Shown: positions 42,571 to 54,914, counted from the stretch's first letter. The stretch: DNA of 64,000 nt from Magnetospira sp. QH-2 (GCF_000968135.1 NZ_FO538765.1:496001-560000); one strand, 5' to 3'. Notes: generated by a model not told the origin, from the letters alone. Translations and numbers: made by a program.

Positions 42571-45500
42571 TCAAGGGGAATCGTCGCCGAGCAGGTCGAT
42601 GGGTGCTGGGGTGGCATCCGGGTTCTGGGCCTCTTCCTGCGTTTCATTGATGACTCCGAACAAATTGCGCAGAAAGCCGGGGGCGAGCGCGGAGAGGGCG
42701 TTGACGTCCACTTCCGGTTCTTCGATGGGGCCTTTGACTTTATAGGTGGCGGCGAAAATGCCACCGCCTTCCTCTCCGCCGGTCAATAGATCGCCGAGCA
42801 AGGGAATGTTTCCCAAGATGGCGTTCAGCGCATAGGCGGGGACCAGGGTTCCATTGAAATCCACCTTGTCTTCTGCCACCTGATATTTTCCGGACAGCGT
42901 TCCGCCCAGGCTCAGACCGGTGGCCTTGCCATCCTTCACTTCGATGGTGCCGTCGCGATAAAGGAACGGCAAATCCAGGCTGCTGAATTTCAGGCCTTCT
43001 TTACCGTCCAGTGCTTCCAGTACGCCGGTAATGGACATGTAGGCCGCGAGTTTGGCAATGGTCGGCGCCTTGACCAGCCGGAAATCATTGACCTTCAAGC
43101 GTCCAGACAAGGGAGAATCCAAGAACCGGTCGTGGAACTCCCCATTCAGGTCCAGCGCGCCGCCGACCATCCGGTCATAGAGGTCGAAAACCCGTAACGC
43201 CGCGCCGGCATCGGTGGATTTTACCTCCAGCAGGCGCTTGTCTCCCTCGGGTTTGATGGTCAGGGAGATGTCATTGTCGCCGCTCACCTTGCCCTGCATG
43301 TGGATACCGCGCCATTTCTCGCCATCAAAGTTCATGGCACCGGCCACCTGGGTCAGTTCGCGTCCTTCGCCCAACCATAGACGCTTGACGTTGGTGGACA
43401 GGGTGACTGGTGGCATATCCTTTTCATCGGCGCCGGTTTTTTCGGTGCGAGACAGATTTTCCAGCAGGCTCGCCATATCAAAGCTGTCGCCCTCGAAATT
43501 GGCGTCCCAACCACCGCCCTCCCGGGGCACCACCAATCCAGCCAACTGGGTATGGCCATAGGCGAAATTGTCGAACTGGACCCGGCGCAAGGGCGGCTCG
43601 GTCTGACCAAATTCCGCCTGTCCTTGAATCATCAGGTCTCCGGCCCGCACCACGAACCGCGGCACGGCTGTAATGTTGCCATCCCGCAGGGTCAGTTCCG
43701 CTTCTCCTTGGCCGTCCCGTCCGGGTTCCTTTTGCCAACCCAGTCCGGACAGAGACAAGGCCGTGTCGCGCAGATCCAAACGGGCCTGAAGCACGCCGTC
43801 ATGTTCGTCTTTGACCGTATAGCGGACTTCCGCCGCCGCCGGTCCGGTCATGAAATCCCGGGTAAAGGGGGCAAATTCCAGCCCCACCTCGTCGATCCGC
43901 TGGGCATCGGAAAGCACGCCCTGGACGTGATAGCGGCGGACAAAGGGCCGCGGCGCGGAAAAGTACTCGCGCCAGGAAATGGAGGCGGGAATGGTGCCGA
44001 CCATGGCCTCGCCCCGCACTTCCATGCCTTCATTGTCGGCGGTCAAGTGAAGCTTGCCGTCGTTCAGGTCCAGGTCGAGCACGATGTCGGACATGCGCAC
44101 ATCGGTCAGGTCCGATTCCGCCAGGACGGTCACGTCTTCGGTCTTCAGATCCTTGGCCAGGGCAAAGGTGAGAGTGAGTGATGTGCGGGAGTTGCCTTGG
44201 ACGCTGGTTGGGTCCAGGCCCACGGCGGAAGCAAAGCGGAACGGCTGGTGATCGATCAAGTGCAACGCCGCGGGCGCGGGGCCGCTGATTTGCAGCTTGA
44301 TGTTCGCCTTTTCCACGGCGGTATCCAGATCAAACAGATTGATCTGACCCTTCTCGATGGTGAGTTTGCCATCGCGCACCGGTTTCAAGGTGATATTGAA
44401 GCTCGATGTATCAAATGTCGCCGAGCCCCAGACCTTGTGAACCGTTGGCATGGGAGGCAGGTAAGCCACATCAATGGCTTCGGCGACAAGATTGCCTTCA
44501 ACGGTTTCGACCTCAACGGTCCTGTCGGCTTTCAAGGTCAGCGCCACATGGACATCCCCTTCGGCGGCGCGCCCGTTGGAAAGATGTTCCAAGCACCAAT
44601 CTCGGGCGTTGTCCGCCAGGCCTTTCGGCCAGATCTTGTGCCAATCGTTCACGGGCGCGTCGAGCAGTTTGGCCTCGGCGGTGATCCGTAGATCATCACC
44701 CAAGGGATCGGCCTGCCCCTTGGCCAACAGAGTGGGGCCATCCAAGTCGAGGCTGAGGCTGGGGATGTCCACGCGCCCATCGGTCAGCCAGACGCGACCG
44801 GATCCCCGGATGGCACGCAGTGGTTCGGGGTGATTCTCCGGGGGCAACAACACCTTGGTGTCTTCGGGAAATTCGGCCACCAACTCGGCGATGGTCAGCC
44901 GTTGTTCGCGATAGAGATATCCGCCCCGCAGGGTCGCCGCCGCCAACTCCAGGGTCTGGGGCATGGGATCGGGCAAAAGGATCACGCCGCTCTCGGCCGA
45001 CAAATCAAAATCCAAGGCCTCAATCCCGCCCGCAAGATCACCGACCACCGTGATCGTGCCGCCCACCGGCAGGGCTTGACCCTTAAGGGGCGAGAGACTT
45101 TCGTGCATGGGGGCCAAGGTGTTGAGCGGTAGGTCACTGATTTCAAGGTCGGTGGCGTAAGTTTCTTGATCCAGGTTCAGACTGCCATTGGCGGTCAACC
45201 GGGCCATCATGTCACCCAGGGCCAGGTTCGCCTCCAGCCGAGCCTCCAGCGTTTCCCTGTCCCGTTGCAGGGCGGCGTCCACATTGGGAGCCCGCCAGGT
45301 CATGCCCTTGCCACGATCCTCCACGGTCAGGCTGCCCTCGTGGATATTGACCCGTGCCAGATAGGTCAGGGGGCGCGCCGGGTCGGGCGCGGCGCGCAGA
45401 TCGGCGAGCAGCACAGCGATGTCGGTACTGGCCTCTTCGGCCTCGGCTTCTCCCAGATCCAGCTCCCAGCCCCCGTCTTGTTTTCGGACCACGCTTAGAG

Positions 45501-45900
45501 TCGGGCCAAACAGTTCGATCCGCCGGGGAGCCACCACGCCTTGGACCAGGGCATGACCGCTCAAGGAGAGGGACAACTCGGGCACACTGGCCACTGTTTG
45601 ACCATCGGCGCCAGTCAGTCGGGCGTTGATCAGGCGGATATCCAAGGTGCGCTTCCACCCTGCCCAGGTCAGAACCGTATCTTCGAGCCGCAATGTCAGA
45701 GTCTGTTCCGGGCTGTTGAGGATGTCTTCCAGGTGCGGGGTCAAAAAGCCCAGGTGGATGGGTCCCGAACTCAGACGCCAGGCAAGCAGAACCAGGACGA
45801 TGGTCAGCCCAGCGCCCAATCCGCCCAAAATCTGCACTGCGCCGCGAAGGGTCTTCTTGATCACGTTTGTTTTTCCGTTATGACCTGCTAGACCAAACAT
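42571..45900 (-). CDS. AsmA/YhdP-type large envelope protein
   Basis: A 1109-residue protein with one N-terminal membrane helix (about 22-45), then a long periplasmic beta-rich region typical of AsmA-like lipid-transfer bridges (DUF3971 in the middle, AsmA-C-like end). Examples are LADNARDWCLEHLSNGRAAEGDVHVAL and a C-terminal KVDFNGTLVPAYALNAILGNIPLLGDLLTGGEEGGGIFAATYKVKGPIEEPEVDVNALSALAPGFLR. YhdP relatives move phospholipid to the outer membrane. The start may be a GTG at 45864 instead of the ATG at 45900. It is divergent from glnE. Confidence 0.88.
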   Translation of the reverse strand: MFGLAGHNGKTNVIKKTLRGAVQILGGLGAGLTIVLVLLAWRLSSGPIHLGFLTPHLEDILNSPEQTLTLRLEDTVLTWAGWKRTLDIRLINARLTGADGQTVASVPELSLSLSGHALVQGVVAPRRIELFGPTLSVVRKQDGGWELDLGEAEAEEASTDIAVLLADLRAAPDPARPLTYLARVNIHEGSLTVEDRGKGMTWRAPNVDAALQRDRETLEARLEANLALGDMMARLTANGSLNLDQETYATDLEISDLPLNTLAPMHESLSPLKGQALPVGGTITVVGDLAGGIEALDFDLSAESGVILLPDPMPQTLELAAATLRGGYLYREQRLTIAELVAEFPEDTKVLLPPENHPEPLRAIRGSGRVWLTDGRVDIPSLSLDLDGPTLLAKGQADPLGDDLRITAEAKLLDAPVNDWHKIWPKGLADNARDWCLEHLSNGRAAEGDVHVALTLKADRTVEVETVEGNLVAEAIDVAYLPPMPTVHKVWGSATFDTSSFNITLKPVRDGKLTIEKGQINLFDLDTAVEKANIKLQISGPAPAALHLIDHQPFRFASAVGLDPTSVQGNSRTSLTLTFALAKDLKTEDVTVLAESDLTDVRMSDIVLDLDLNDGKLHLTADNEGMEVRGEAMVGTIPASISWREYFSAPRPFVRRYHVQGVLSDAQRIDEVGLEFAPFTRDFMTGPAAAEVRYTVKDEHDGVLQARLDLRDTALSLSGLGWQKEPGRDGQGEAELTLRDGNITAVPRFVVRAGDLMIQGQAEFGQTEPPLRRVQFDNFAYGHTQLAGLVVPREGGGWDANFEGDSFDMASLLENLSRTEKTGADEKDMPPVTLSTNVKRLWLGEGRELTQVAGAMNFDGEKWRGIHMQGKVSGDNDISLTIKPEGDKRLLEVKSTDAGAALRVFDLYDRMVGGALDLNGEFHDRFLDSPLSGRLKVNDFRLVKAPTIAKLAAYMSITGVLEALDGKEGLKFSSLDLPFLYRDGTIEVKDGKATGLSLGGTLSGKYQVAEDKVDFNGTLVPAYALNAILGNIPLLGDLLTGGEEGGGIFAATYKVKGPIEEPEVDVNALSALAPGFLRNLFGVINETQEEAQNPDATPAPIDLLGDDSP

Positions 45901-45941
45901 ATCGGCTCACGAGGTCTTAGCCAAACCATGGTGTACACTAA

Positions 45942-48914
45942 ATGATTAATCCTTCCCTGCGAATAGCGGCCAAAAATGTTCCAAATGCGGCAAGGCCGAA
46001 TGATGCGGCCCTGGGATGGGAGCGATTGCGCGATACCATCGGCTACGGCAACGATGCCGACCTGATCCGCTGGGCCGACGATTTACAGGCCACAGAGCAA
46101 GGCAAGGCCCTGCTCAACGCCCTGTTCGGCAATAGTCCTTACCTGACCCAAAGTGCGGTTTTGGAGCCGGGATTCCTGCGCGATCTATTGGCCGACGGGC
46201 CCGATGCGACACGGGATAAGGTTATGGAGGGCCTGGACGCGCTTTCCAAGGATTTGCCGACGGTGGCTGACCTTTCCCGGTTGATCCGGGTGGCCAAGCG
46301 CCGGGTGGCCTTGCTCACCGCCTTGGCCGATATAGCGGGCATTTGGTCGTTGGAACTGGTCACCGAGGCGCTCACAACTCTGGCTGAAAAGACGCTGGGG
46401 TTGTCGGCCGCGCGGGCGCTGACCGATATCGCCAAGCGGGGCGCGTTCGAACTGGCCCATCCGGAGGATCCTCAGAAGAACTCCGGCCTGGTGATTCTCG
46501 GCATGGGCAAGCTGGGCGGACGGGAATTGAACTACTCCAGCGACATTGATCTGATCGTACTTTATGACGCCGAGCGCATGCGCACCGAAAATCCCGGTGA
46601 TCTGCAAACCCACATGGTCCGCATGACCCGCAATCTGGTCAAGATGATGGATGAACGCACCGCCGACGGTTACGTGTTTCGCACCGATTTGCGGCTGCGC
46701 CCGGACCCGGGATCAACTCCGGTGGCCCTGTCGGTGATCGCCGCCGAGACCTATTATGAAAGCATTGGGCAAAACTGGGAGCGGGCGGCGATGATCAAGG
46801 CCCGCCCGGTGGCGGGGGATATCGAGGCCGGGGAGGCGTTTCTCGCCCGGCTGCGGCCCTTTGTATGGCGCAAGAACCTGGATTTTGCCTCGTTGCAGGA
46901 CATTCACGCCATCAAGCGGCAGATCCACGCCCACAAGGGCGGGGCCGAGATCGAGTTCGCCGGGCATAACGTCAAACTAGGCCGGGGCGGCATCCGCGAG
47001 ATCGAATTCTTTGCCCAGACTCAGCAGCTGATCTGGGGCGGGCGCATGGCGCAACTGCGCATCCGTCCGACATTGAAGGCCATGGATGTGCTGGTGGAGA
47101 TCCAGCAGGTGGCCCGCGAAACCGCCGATGACCTGCATGAGTCTTATCATTACCTGCGCCGGGTAGAGCACCGCTTGCAAATGATTGATGATCAGCAGAC
47201 CCATAGTCTGCCCGAGGGTGAAACGGAGTTGGATCATCTGGCCATCTTCCTTGGTTACGAAGGGCGGGAGGCTTTCGCGAAGGATCTTTTGGCCCATCTC
47301 CGCCAGGTGGAAACCCACTATGCGGCCCTGTTCGGCGAGGACGAGAAACCAGAGGAGGCCGAGGGCAATCTGGTCTTCACTGGTAGCGAGGACGACCCGG
47401 AAACCCTCAAGACTTTGCGGGATATGGGATTCGAGAACCCGCAAGCCGTCGCGGTAACGGTGCGTGGGTGGCACCATGGGCGCTATAGCTGCACCCGCGC
47501 CGTGCGGGCCCGGCAATTGTTGACCGAGTTGATGCCCGCCTTGCTCGGCGCCTTGGGCCGGACCTCCGATCCCGACCATGCTTTTCGACGGCTGGATACT
47601 TTTTTGTCTCATCTGCCGACGGGTGTGCAGTTCTTCTCGTTGATTCAGGCCAACCCCAATCTGCTCGACATGGTGGCCCATATTCTTGGCGGCGCCCCCC
47701 GTCTGGCCGAGCATCTAGCCCGCAATCCGGTATTGCTGGACAACGTACTGACGCCGGGCTTTCTCGATACCACCCCGGATAGCGCCGAGTTGGACGAGGA
47801 GATGGATGGCCGTCTGGCGCAGGGGAGCTACTACGAAGAAAAGCTCGATATCGCCCGCCGCTGGGCCAACGACCGCCGCTTCCAATGTGGTCTGCAAGTG
47901 CTGCACGACTTGTTGCCCCCCGCCGATGCGGCCCTGGCCCTGACCAATCTGGCCGAAAGCGCGCTCCGCCGTCTCAGTCCCTGGGTGGAAGAAGAATTCC
48001 GTCAGGCCCATGGCCATATTCCCGGAGCGGGCATGGTGGTGCTGGGCATGGGCAAAATGGGCGGACAGGAAATGACCCCCACGTCGGACCTGGATCTGAT
48101 CTTCATCTATGAATCCAGCGATCCCAATGCCTGTTCTCTGGGGCGGCGATCCTTGGGCGCCAGCCAGTATTACGCCCGACTCAGTCAGCGGCTGATCAAT
48201 GCCTTCACCGCGCCGACGTCCGAGGGCATCCTTTACGAAGTGGATATGCGCCTGCGGCCTTCGGGCAATGCCGGCCCCATGGCCACGTCCCTTGCCGCGT
48301 TCGAGAAGTATCAAGAGGAATCCGCCTGGACCTGGGAGCATATGGCCTTGACCCGCGCCCGTCCGATCAGCGGACCGCATGAGCTGGCGGAAAAGATCAT
48401 GGCCATCGTTCAGCGGACCTTGACCCGCGAGCGGGACCCGGAAACCCTGCTGCGCGACGTGGCCGATATGCGCAGGAAGATGGAGGCCGAGCACGGCACC
48501 GACTCGCCCTGGGAGATTAAACATTTCCGGGGTGGATTGGTGGATATTGAATTCCTGGTCCAATACTTGCAACTGCGCCATGCCCATGCCCAGCCGGAAG
48601 TGCTCCGCGCCAATACCCGCTCGGCTCTGGATGGCCTGCGGGTGGCGGGCATTCTCTCAGACTCGGTGGCCGAGGACCTGATTCGGGCCGCTGATCTTTG
48701 GCAGGCGTTGCAGGAGATTTTGCGGCTGGTGGTCGAAGGAGCTTTCCGGCCGGAAAGGCTTCACAAGGGATTGCAAGAGATCCTGGCCGTCGCCGGCGGT
48801 GTCGAGCGATTCGATTTGCTGGAAGATAAGATCCGCACCCTGGCGGCCACCGCCCATGGACACTATATGGACATCATCGAGCGCCCGGCCCGGGCGCTCC
48901 CCCCCAAGGAATAA
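45942..48914 (+). CDS. glnE: Bifunctional glutamine synthetase adenylyltransferase/deadenylase
   Basis: A 990-residue GlnE with two nucleotidyltransferase halves: GMGKLGGRELNYSSDIDLIVLYD (N-terminal deadenylase) and GMGKMGGQEMTPTSDLDLIFIYE (C-terminal adenylylase), each with the metal-binding DxD. Each is followed by a helical GlnD/PII-response segment (VKLGRGGIREIEFFAQ; IKHFRGGLVDIEFLVQ). It adjusts glutamine synthetase to nitrogen status via PII. E. coli GlnE has 946 residues. It starts 41 bases from the divergent AsmA-type gene. Confidence 0.96.
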   Translation: MINPSLRIAAKNVPNAARPNDAALGWERLRDTIGYGNDADLIRWADDLQATEQGKALLNALFGNSPYLTQSAVLEPGFLRDLLADGPDATRDKVMEGLDALSKDLPTVADLSRLIRVAKRRVALLTALADIAGIWSLELVTEALTTLAEKTLGLSAARALTDIAKRGAFELAHPEDPQKNSGLVILGMGKLGGRELNYSSDIDLIVLYDAERMRTENPGDLQTHMVRMTRNLVKMMDERTADGYVFRTDLRLRPDPGSTPVALSVIAAETYYESIGQNWERAAMIKARPVAGDIEAGEAFLARLRPFVWRKNLDFASLQDIHAIKRQIHAHKGGAEIEFAGHNVKLGRGGIREIEFFAQTQQLIWGGRMAQLRIRPTLKAMDVLVEIQQVARETADDLHESYHYLRRVEHRLQMIDDQQTHSLPEGETELDHLAIFLGYEGREAFAKDLLAHLRQVETHYAALFGEDEKPEEAEGNLVFTGSEDDPETLKTLRDMGFENPQAVAVTVRGWHHGRYSCTRAVRARQLLTELMPALLGALGRTSDPDHAFRRLDTFLSHLPTGVQFFSLIQANPNLLDMVAHILGGAPRLAEHLARNPVLLDNVLTPGFLDTTPDSAELDEEMDGRLAQGSYYEEKLDIARRWANDRRFQCGLQVLHDLLPPADAALALTNLAESALRRLSPWVEEEFRQAHGHIPGAGMVVLGMGKMGGQEMTPTSDLDLIFIYESSDPNACSLGRRSLGASQYYARLSQRLINAFTAPTSEGILYEVDMRLRPSGNAGPMATSLAAFEKYQEESAWTWEHMALTRARPISGPHELAEKIMAIVQRTLTRERDPETLLRDVADMRRKMEAEHGTDSPWEIKHFRGGLVDIEFLVQYLQLRHAHAQPEVLRANTRSALDGLRVAGILSDSVAEDLIRAADLWQALQEILRLVVEGAFRPERLHKGLQEILAVAGGVERFDLLEDKIRTLAATAHGHYMDIIERPARALPPKE

Positions 48915-48929
48915 CGAGGAGCCAAGACC

Positions 48930-49397
48930 ATGACCATCGACGTCGGCGACGCCGCCCCCCCGTTCGACCTGCCCACCGACGGCGAAGGCCGCCTGACCAT
49001 GGCCGAGCTGAGCGGCAAGGCGGTTGTGCTTTATTTCTATCCCAAGGACATGACATCGGGCTGCACCACCCAGGCCGAAGCCTTCCGCGATGCCATCGCC
49101 GACTACGAGGCCGCCGGAGCGGTGGTGGTTGGAGTCTCCAAGGACCCGGCCAAACGCCATGACAAATTCAAGGAAAAGCACGACCTGCCCTTCACCCTGA
49201 TCGCCGACGAAGAGGGGACGCTGTGCCAGGACTACGGCGTATGGAAGGAAAAGAGCATGTACGGCAAGAAGTACATGGGCATCGAACGCTCCACCTTCCT
49301 GATCGGCGCCGACGGCAAGATTGTCCGCGTCTGGCGCAAGGTGAAGGTCAAGGGGCATGTGGCGGAGGTGTTGGAAGCGGCGCGCGAATTGGGTTAA
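48930..49397 (+). CDS. bcp: Bcp/PrxQ-type thioredoxin-dependent peroxiredoxin
   Basis: A 155-residue peroxiredoxin with the peroxidatic Cys45 in YFYPKDMTSGCTTQAEAFRD. The Cys usually found five residues later in this family is Ala51-Phe52 here, so the common C45-C50 disulfide cannot form. Cys99 (GTLCQDYGVW) is the only other cysteine and may resolve, or the enzyme may be one-Cys. It lies 15 bases after glnE and probably shares its transcript. It reduces peroxides in the cytoplasm. Confidence 0.93.
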   Translation: MTIDVGDAAPPFDLPTDGEGRLTMAELSGKAVVLYFYPKDMTSGCTTQAEAFRDAIADYEAAGAVVVGVSKDPAKRHDKFKEKHDLPFTLIADEEGTLCQDYGVWKEKSMYGKKYMGIERSTFLIGADGKIVRVWRKVKVKGHVAEVLEAARELG

Positions 49398-49399
49398 AT

Positions 49400-49428
49400 G
49401 GCCGGATCAATCACTGATTGATCCGGCC
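49400..49428 (+). terminator. Palindromic hairpin after bcp
   Basis: GGCCGGATCAATCA and TGATTGATCCGGCC form a perfect 14-bp stem with a minimal loop, two bases after the bcp stop. No T-tract follows, so it may be a bidirectional or Rho-assisted terminator. Confidence 0.6.
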
Positions 49429-49592
49429 TGGGCAACGGGTGTAACCTGATTGACACCCAACCTTTACCAAATGATTATTTGAGGTTTGACGGCGGGTCTT
49501 TCATAGCAATGTAAGGAAAGTCGGGGCCACTCCGGTGCGCGGCTTGATCCGGGTTCAGTCTGTAAGATCCCACGGGGGATCAGGGGGCGAGG

Positions 49593-50369
49593 GTGAGTAA
49601 ATCCAAGTCGAGCAATTTTCAGGTCCGGCTGGCACAAAACCAAGCTGAGGTGGAAGCCGCCCAGGCGCTCCGCTACCGGGTGTTCTACGACGAAATGGGG
49701 GCCCAGCCGACACCGCAGATGGAACGCCTGAAGCGTGATTTCGACGATTATGATGAAATCTGTGACCACCTGCTGGTCATCGACAAAGAGAAGTCCAACG
49801 GGTTTCCCTGGGTCGTCGGCACCTATCGCCTGCTGCGCAAGAGCGTGGCCCTGCGTAATTTCGGATTCTATTCGGAACAGGAATACGACCTCTCGGACCT
49901 GGCGGCCTATCCCGGCGAGATCGTCGAAGTGGGCCGGTCCTGCGTTGATCCCCACAGCCGCTCGGGCGCCGTCATGCAATTGCTGTGGAGCGGGATCGCC
50001 GAATACATCTTCAATCACCGCATCGAATTGCTGTTCGGTTGCGCCAGCTTCCCCGGCACGGAGCCGGACGCCCTGACTCGCTCCCTGTCGTTTCTCTATG
50101 ACAATCACTTGGCCCCCGAAGGGATGCGACCTCGGGCGCTGGACGAGCTCTATGTGGACATGCAGGCACCATCCGCCGACGAACAGGGGTCCCTGGGAGA
50201 TTTGCCACCGTTGATCAAGGGCTATCTTCGTCTTGGCGGATTTGTCGGCGATGGTGCCGTCGTCGATCATCAGTTCAACACCACCGATATCTGCGTGGTG
50301 GTCAAGACCGACCTGCTGACCGAAAAATATCGCCGCCACTACAACAAGGACAACCTGGTGGCCGCATGA
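49593..50369 (+). CDS. olsB: L-ornithine N-alpha-acyltransferase OlsB (GNAT)
   Basis: A 258-residue GNAT enzyme: ALRYRVFYDEMGAQPT, VGTYRLLR, EVGRSCVDPHSRSGAVMQLLWSGIAEYIF and LLFGCASFPGTEP are the conserved segments of OlsB, which attaches 3-hydroxyacyl chains to ornithine. The GTG start at 49593 follows a GGGGGCGAGG site. It overlaps the acyltransferase gene by four bases; the pair matches the olsB-olsA gene order for ornithine lipid synthesis. Confidence 0.9.
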   Translation: MSKSKSSNFQVRLAQNQAEVEAAQALRYRVFYDEMGAQPTPQMERLKRDFDDYDEICDHLLVIDKEKSNGFPWVVGTYRLLRKSVALRNFGFYSEQEYDLSDLAAYPGEIVEVGRSCVDPHSRSGAVMQLLWSGIAEYIFNHRIELLFGCASFPGTEPDALTRSLSFLYDNHLAPEGMRPRALDELYVDMQAPSADEQGSLGDLPPLIKGYLRLGGFVGDGAVVDHQFNTTDICVVVKTDLLTEKYRRHYNKDNLVAA

Positions 50370-51205
50370 CCGAGCCCACGGCGACGGCCGAACACCATCA
50401 GGCCCTTGAGGTCCTCCCGGCCTCCGCCGCCAAATCGATATTCAATCTAAGTCTGTTCGGGCTGTCATTGCTGATCTGTCTGCCAGTCTATGGATTGCTC
50501 TATCCCTTGGGACGGACGGTTCGGCGGGGCATTACCGGCTTCTGGTTTCGCATCGCCTGCCGACTCTGCGGCCTGCGGCTGACGGTTAAGGGAAAGCAGA
50601 CAAACGCCCGTCCGACCCTGTTGGTCTCCAATCATATTTCATATCTGGATATCCCGGTGTTGGGGGCGGTGACCAATGCGACATTCGTCTCCAAGTCCGA
50701 CGTGGCTTCTTGGCCGGTGTTCGGCTTTCTGGCCCGCATCGCCGGAACCGTGTTCATCGAGCGGGTCCCGGCCCGCGTCCGCTCTCAACGACAGGAACTG
50801 AGTGATCGCCTGTTGTCCGGCGAGCCGCTGATTTTGTTTCCCGAAGGGACCAGCACCCGAGGGGCTCATGTTCTGCCTTTCAAGTCGGCATTGTTCGGCG
50901 TTGCCCAAGCCTTGCCCGAGGGACAGGATCTGACCGTACAGCCCCTGTCTATCGCCTATGTGCGCCTGTCCGACGGGATGCCGCTCCGTGGGCTGTTGCA
51001 GGCCCTTTATGGCTGGTACGGGGATATGACCCTGGGCCCGCACTTGAAAGCGGTGATGGGGCTGCCTGGGGCGCAAGTGGAGGTCACTTTCCACAAGCCG
51101 ATCGCCGTTTCCGGTCTTCAAGACCGCAAGGCCCTGGCCGCGCAATGCCAGCAGCAGGTAGCGTTGGGGTTGGCCGAGTCCCTGGGCGAGAGTCGGGCCG
51201 CATAA
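50366..51205 (+). CDS. olsA: Lyso-ornithine lipid O-acyltransferase OlsA (PlsC family)
   Basis: A 279-residue membrane-associated acyltransferase with one N-terminal hydrophobic segment (LFGLSLLICLPVYGLLY) and PlsC motifs SNHISYLDIP (NHX4D) and FPEGTSTRG. It adds the second acyl chain to lyso-ornithine lipid; some OlsA proteins also act on lysophosphatidate. The ATGA overlap with olsB and the order support the ornithine lipid role. A terminator follows at 51204. Confidence 0.9.
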   Translation: MTEPTATAEHHQALEVLPASAAKSIFNLSLFGLSLLICLPVYGLLYPLGRTVRRGITGFWFRIACRLCGLRLTVKGKQTNARPTLLVSNHISYLDIPVLGAVTNATFVSKSDVASWPVFGFLARIAGTVFIERVPARVRSQRQELSDRLLSGEPLILFPEGTSTRGAHVLPFKSALFGVAQALPEGQDLTVQPLSIAYVRLSDGMPLRGLLQALYGWYGDMTLGPHLKAVMGLPGAQVEVTFHKPIAVSGLQDRKALAAQCQQQVALGLAESLGESRAA

Positions 51206-51239
51206 AAGACGGCGACCCCTTTTGGGATCGCCGTCTTTC
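51204..51239 (+). terminator. Intrinsic terminator of olsBA
   Basis: AAAGACGGCGACCCC and GGGATCGCCGTCTTT form a GC-rich stem with TTTT in the loop and TCT after it, directly at the olsA stop. It also faces the convergent MlaC-like gene. Confidence 0.85.
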
Positions 51240-51257
51240 TAAAGCAAGGGAACCGAC

Positions 51258-51989
51258 TTAGCGGTTCATGTACTGGCGCGGCGGCATGCGGCGCTGCCCT
51301 TGGCGCTGTTGATTGCCCACCCGGTCGTTGAGCATGCGCCGATAGAACATCAAGGCGCTTTGGCCGTTGGCCTTCACGTCGTACACTTTCCAGCCGTCCT
51401 TACCCTTATAGAAGCGGAATTCCAGGTTGGTGTTGTCACCGCCCCGGGATTCCACCGAGACCGGCACGGTGGAGGTGGTGGCGCGGCCATCACGACCTTC
51501 GTAGGCTCGCTGAACACGGGTCCGGGCGCCGTTATAGACCCCCATGTGACGTACCAGGGTCTCAAGGAAATGCTGGCTCAGCCATCCGGCGGCCTTGGCC
51601 CGTTCGGCATCGCTCAGGGCACTGCTCCGCTTGCCCAAGGCCCACTTGGTCATATGGTCGAAGTCGAAGTAAGGCGCGATTTCGGTGGTCACGAAACCGA
51701 GCATGGCGGTTTTGTCGGCCTTGCGGTTTTGCATAACGAAGGTGCGCAGCTTGCCAATACCCGCTTCGACGATGGTCTCTGTCTCGGCGCGGGCTGGACG
51801 CTGCGGGCCGCGCTGCATGCGTTGCGGCATGACCCGGGGGGCAAAGGTGCCGGGATACTTTCCGGCATAGGGACCCGACGGGGCCTGCTGACCATAGGGA
51901 CCGCGTGGCCCATAGGATTGGGCATCGGCCGAAGTGGCCTGGGCAAGGGTCAGGACCGCCACGGCGGCGACTGCGAAACGTTTGAGCAT
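51258..51989 (-). CDS. Second MlaC/Ttg2D-family periplasmic protein
   Basis: About 243 residues starting at ATG 51989 with a signal peptide (RFAVAAVAVLTLAQATSADA). A Pro/Gly/Gln-rich spacer of 45 residues (YGPRGPYGQQAPSGPYAGKY) is followed by an MlaC-like domain: IAPYFDFDHMTKWALGKRSSALSDAERAKAAGWLSQHFLETLVRHMGVY and FRFYKGKDGWKVYDVKANGQSALMFYRRML. It is a lipid-binding paralogue of the protein at 35949. HpnM-type proteins are related; hopanoid genes are not seen here. Confidence 0.85.
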   Translation of the reverse strand: MLKRFAVAAVAVLTLAQATSADAQSYGPRGPYGQQAPSGPYAGKYPGTFAPRVMPQRMQRGPQRPARAETETIVEAGIGKLRTFVMQNRKADKTAMLGFVTTEIAPYFDFDHMTKWALGKRSSALSDAERAKAAGWLSQHFLETLVRHMGVYNGARTRVQRAYEGRDGRATTSTVPVSVESRGGDNTNLEFRFYKGKDGWKVYDVKANGQSALMFYRRMLNDRVGNQQRQGQRRMPPRQYMNR

Positions 51990-52068
51990 TGAGGTTGTCC
52001 TCCCGATGGACGTTTGTGATTCTCGGGCGCAGTCTAACCCCATCGGCAAGGGGGTGAAACGACAGATT

Positions 52069-54320
<2,252 letters not shown>

Positions 54321-54584
54321 TTAGGCCTGGGTCGCCGGCTCCACACTCACATAGACTCTGTCACCCGCGCGACGTCGAAACGACACGGAGCCTTCGATCT
54401 TGGCAAAAATCGTATAGTCGCGGCCCATGCCCACGTTCTCGCCGGGATGCCACTTGGTGCCGCGCTGACGGACCAGAATGTTGCCGGGGATCACTTTCTG
54501 ACCGCCGAACTTCTTGATACCGAGGCGCTTGCCCTCTGTGTCGCGACCGTTGCGGGAGCTACCGCCTGCCTTTTTATGAGCCAT
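54321..54584 (-). CDS. rpmA: 50S ribosomal protein L27
   Basis: 87 residues beginning [20 protein letters not shown], with [16 protein letters not shown] and [12 protein letters not shown]. The N-terminus begins directly with the mature-like AHKKAG and needs no processing. It follows rplU with a 12-base gap. Confidence 0.98.
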   Translation of the reverse strand: MAHKKAGGSSRNGRDTEGKRLGIKKFGGQKVIPGNILVRQRGTKWHPGENVGMGRDYTIFAKIEGSVSFRRRAGDRVYVSVEPATQA

Positions 54585-54596
54585 TTTGTTTTCTCC

Positions 54597-54914
54597 TTAG
54601 CCAGCGGTGATGCCGGTGATGCGCAGAACGGTCAGGTCCTGGCGATGACCTTTCTTACGGCGGTGATTCTGACGCCGCTGCTTCTTGAAGACGATGATCT
54701 TGTCACCCCGGGTCTGCTCGACCACTTCGGCGGCAACCTTGGCGCCTTCGACCACGGGCGCGCCCACGGTCGGGGCCTGGCCATCCTGGCCGACCATCAG
54801 AACATTGTCGATCTCGACGGAGCCACCGGCTTCCACATCGAGCTTTTCGACGGTGATTTTGTCGCCTTCAGCGACTTTATACTGCTTACCGCCGGTCTTG
54901 ATGACTGCGAACAT
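54597..54914 (-). CDS. rplU: 50S ribosomal protein L21
   Basis: 105 residues beginning [19 protein letters not shown], with [34 protein letters not shown] near the C-terminus. It is the first gene of the rplU-rpmA-obgE-proB series. The upstream 137 bases to the ABC operon end contain no recognisable leader structure. Confidence 0.98.
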   Translation of the reverse strand: MFAVIKTGGKQYKVAEGDKITVEKLDVEAGGSVEIDNVLMVGQDGQAPTVGAPVVEGAKVAAEVVEQTRGDKIIVFKKQRRQNHRRKKGHRQDLTVLRITGITAG

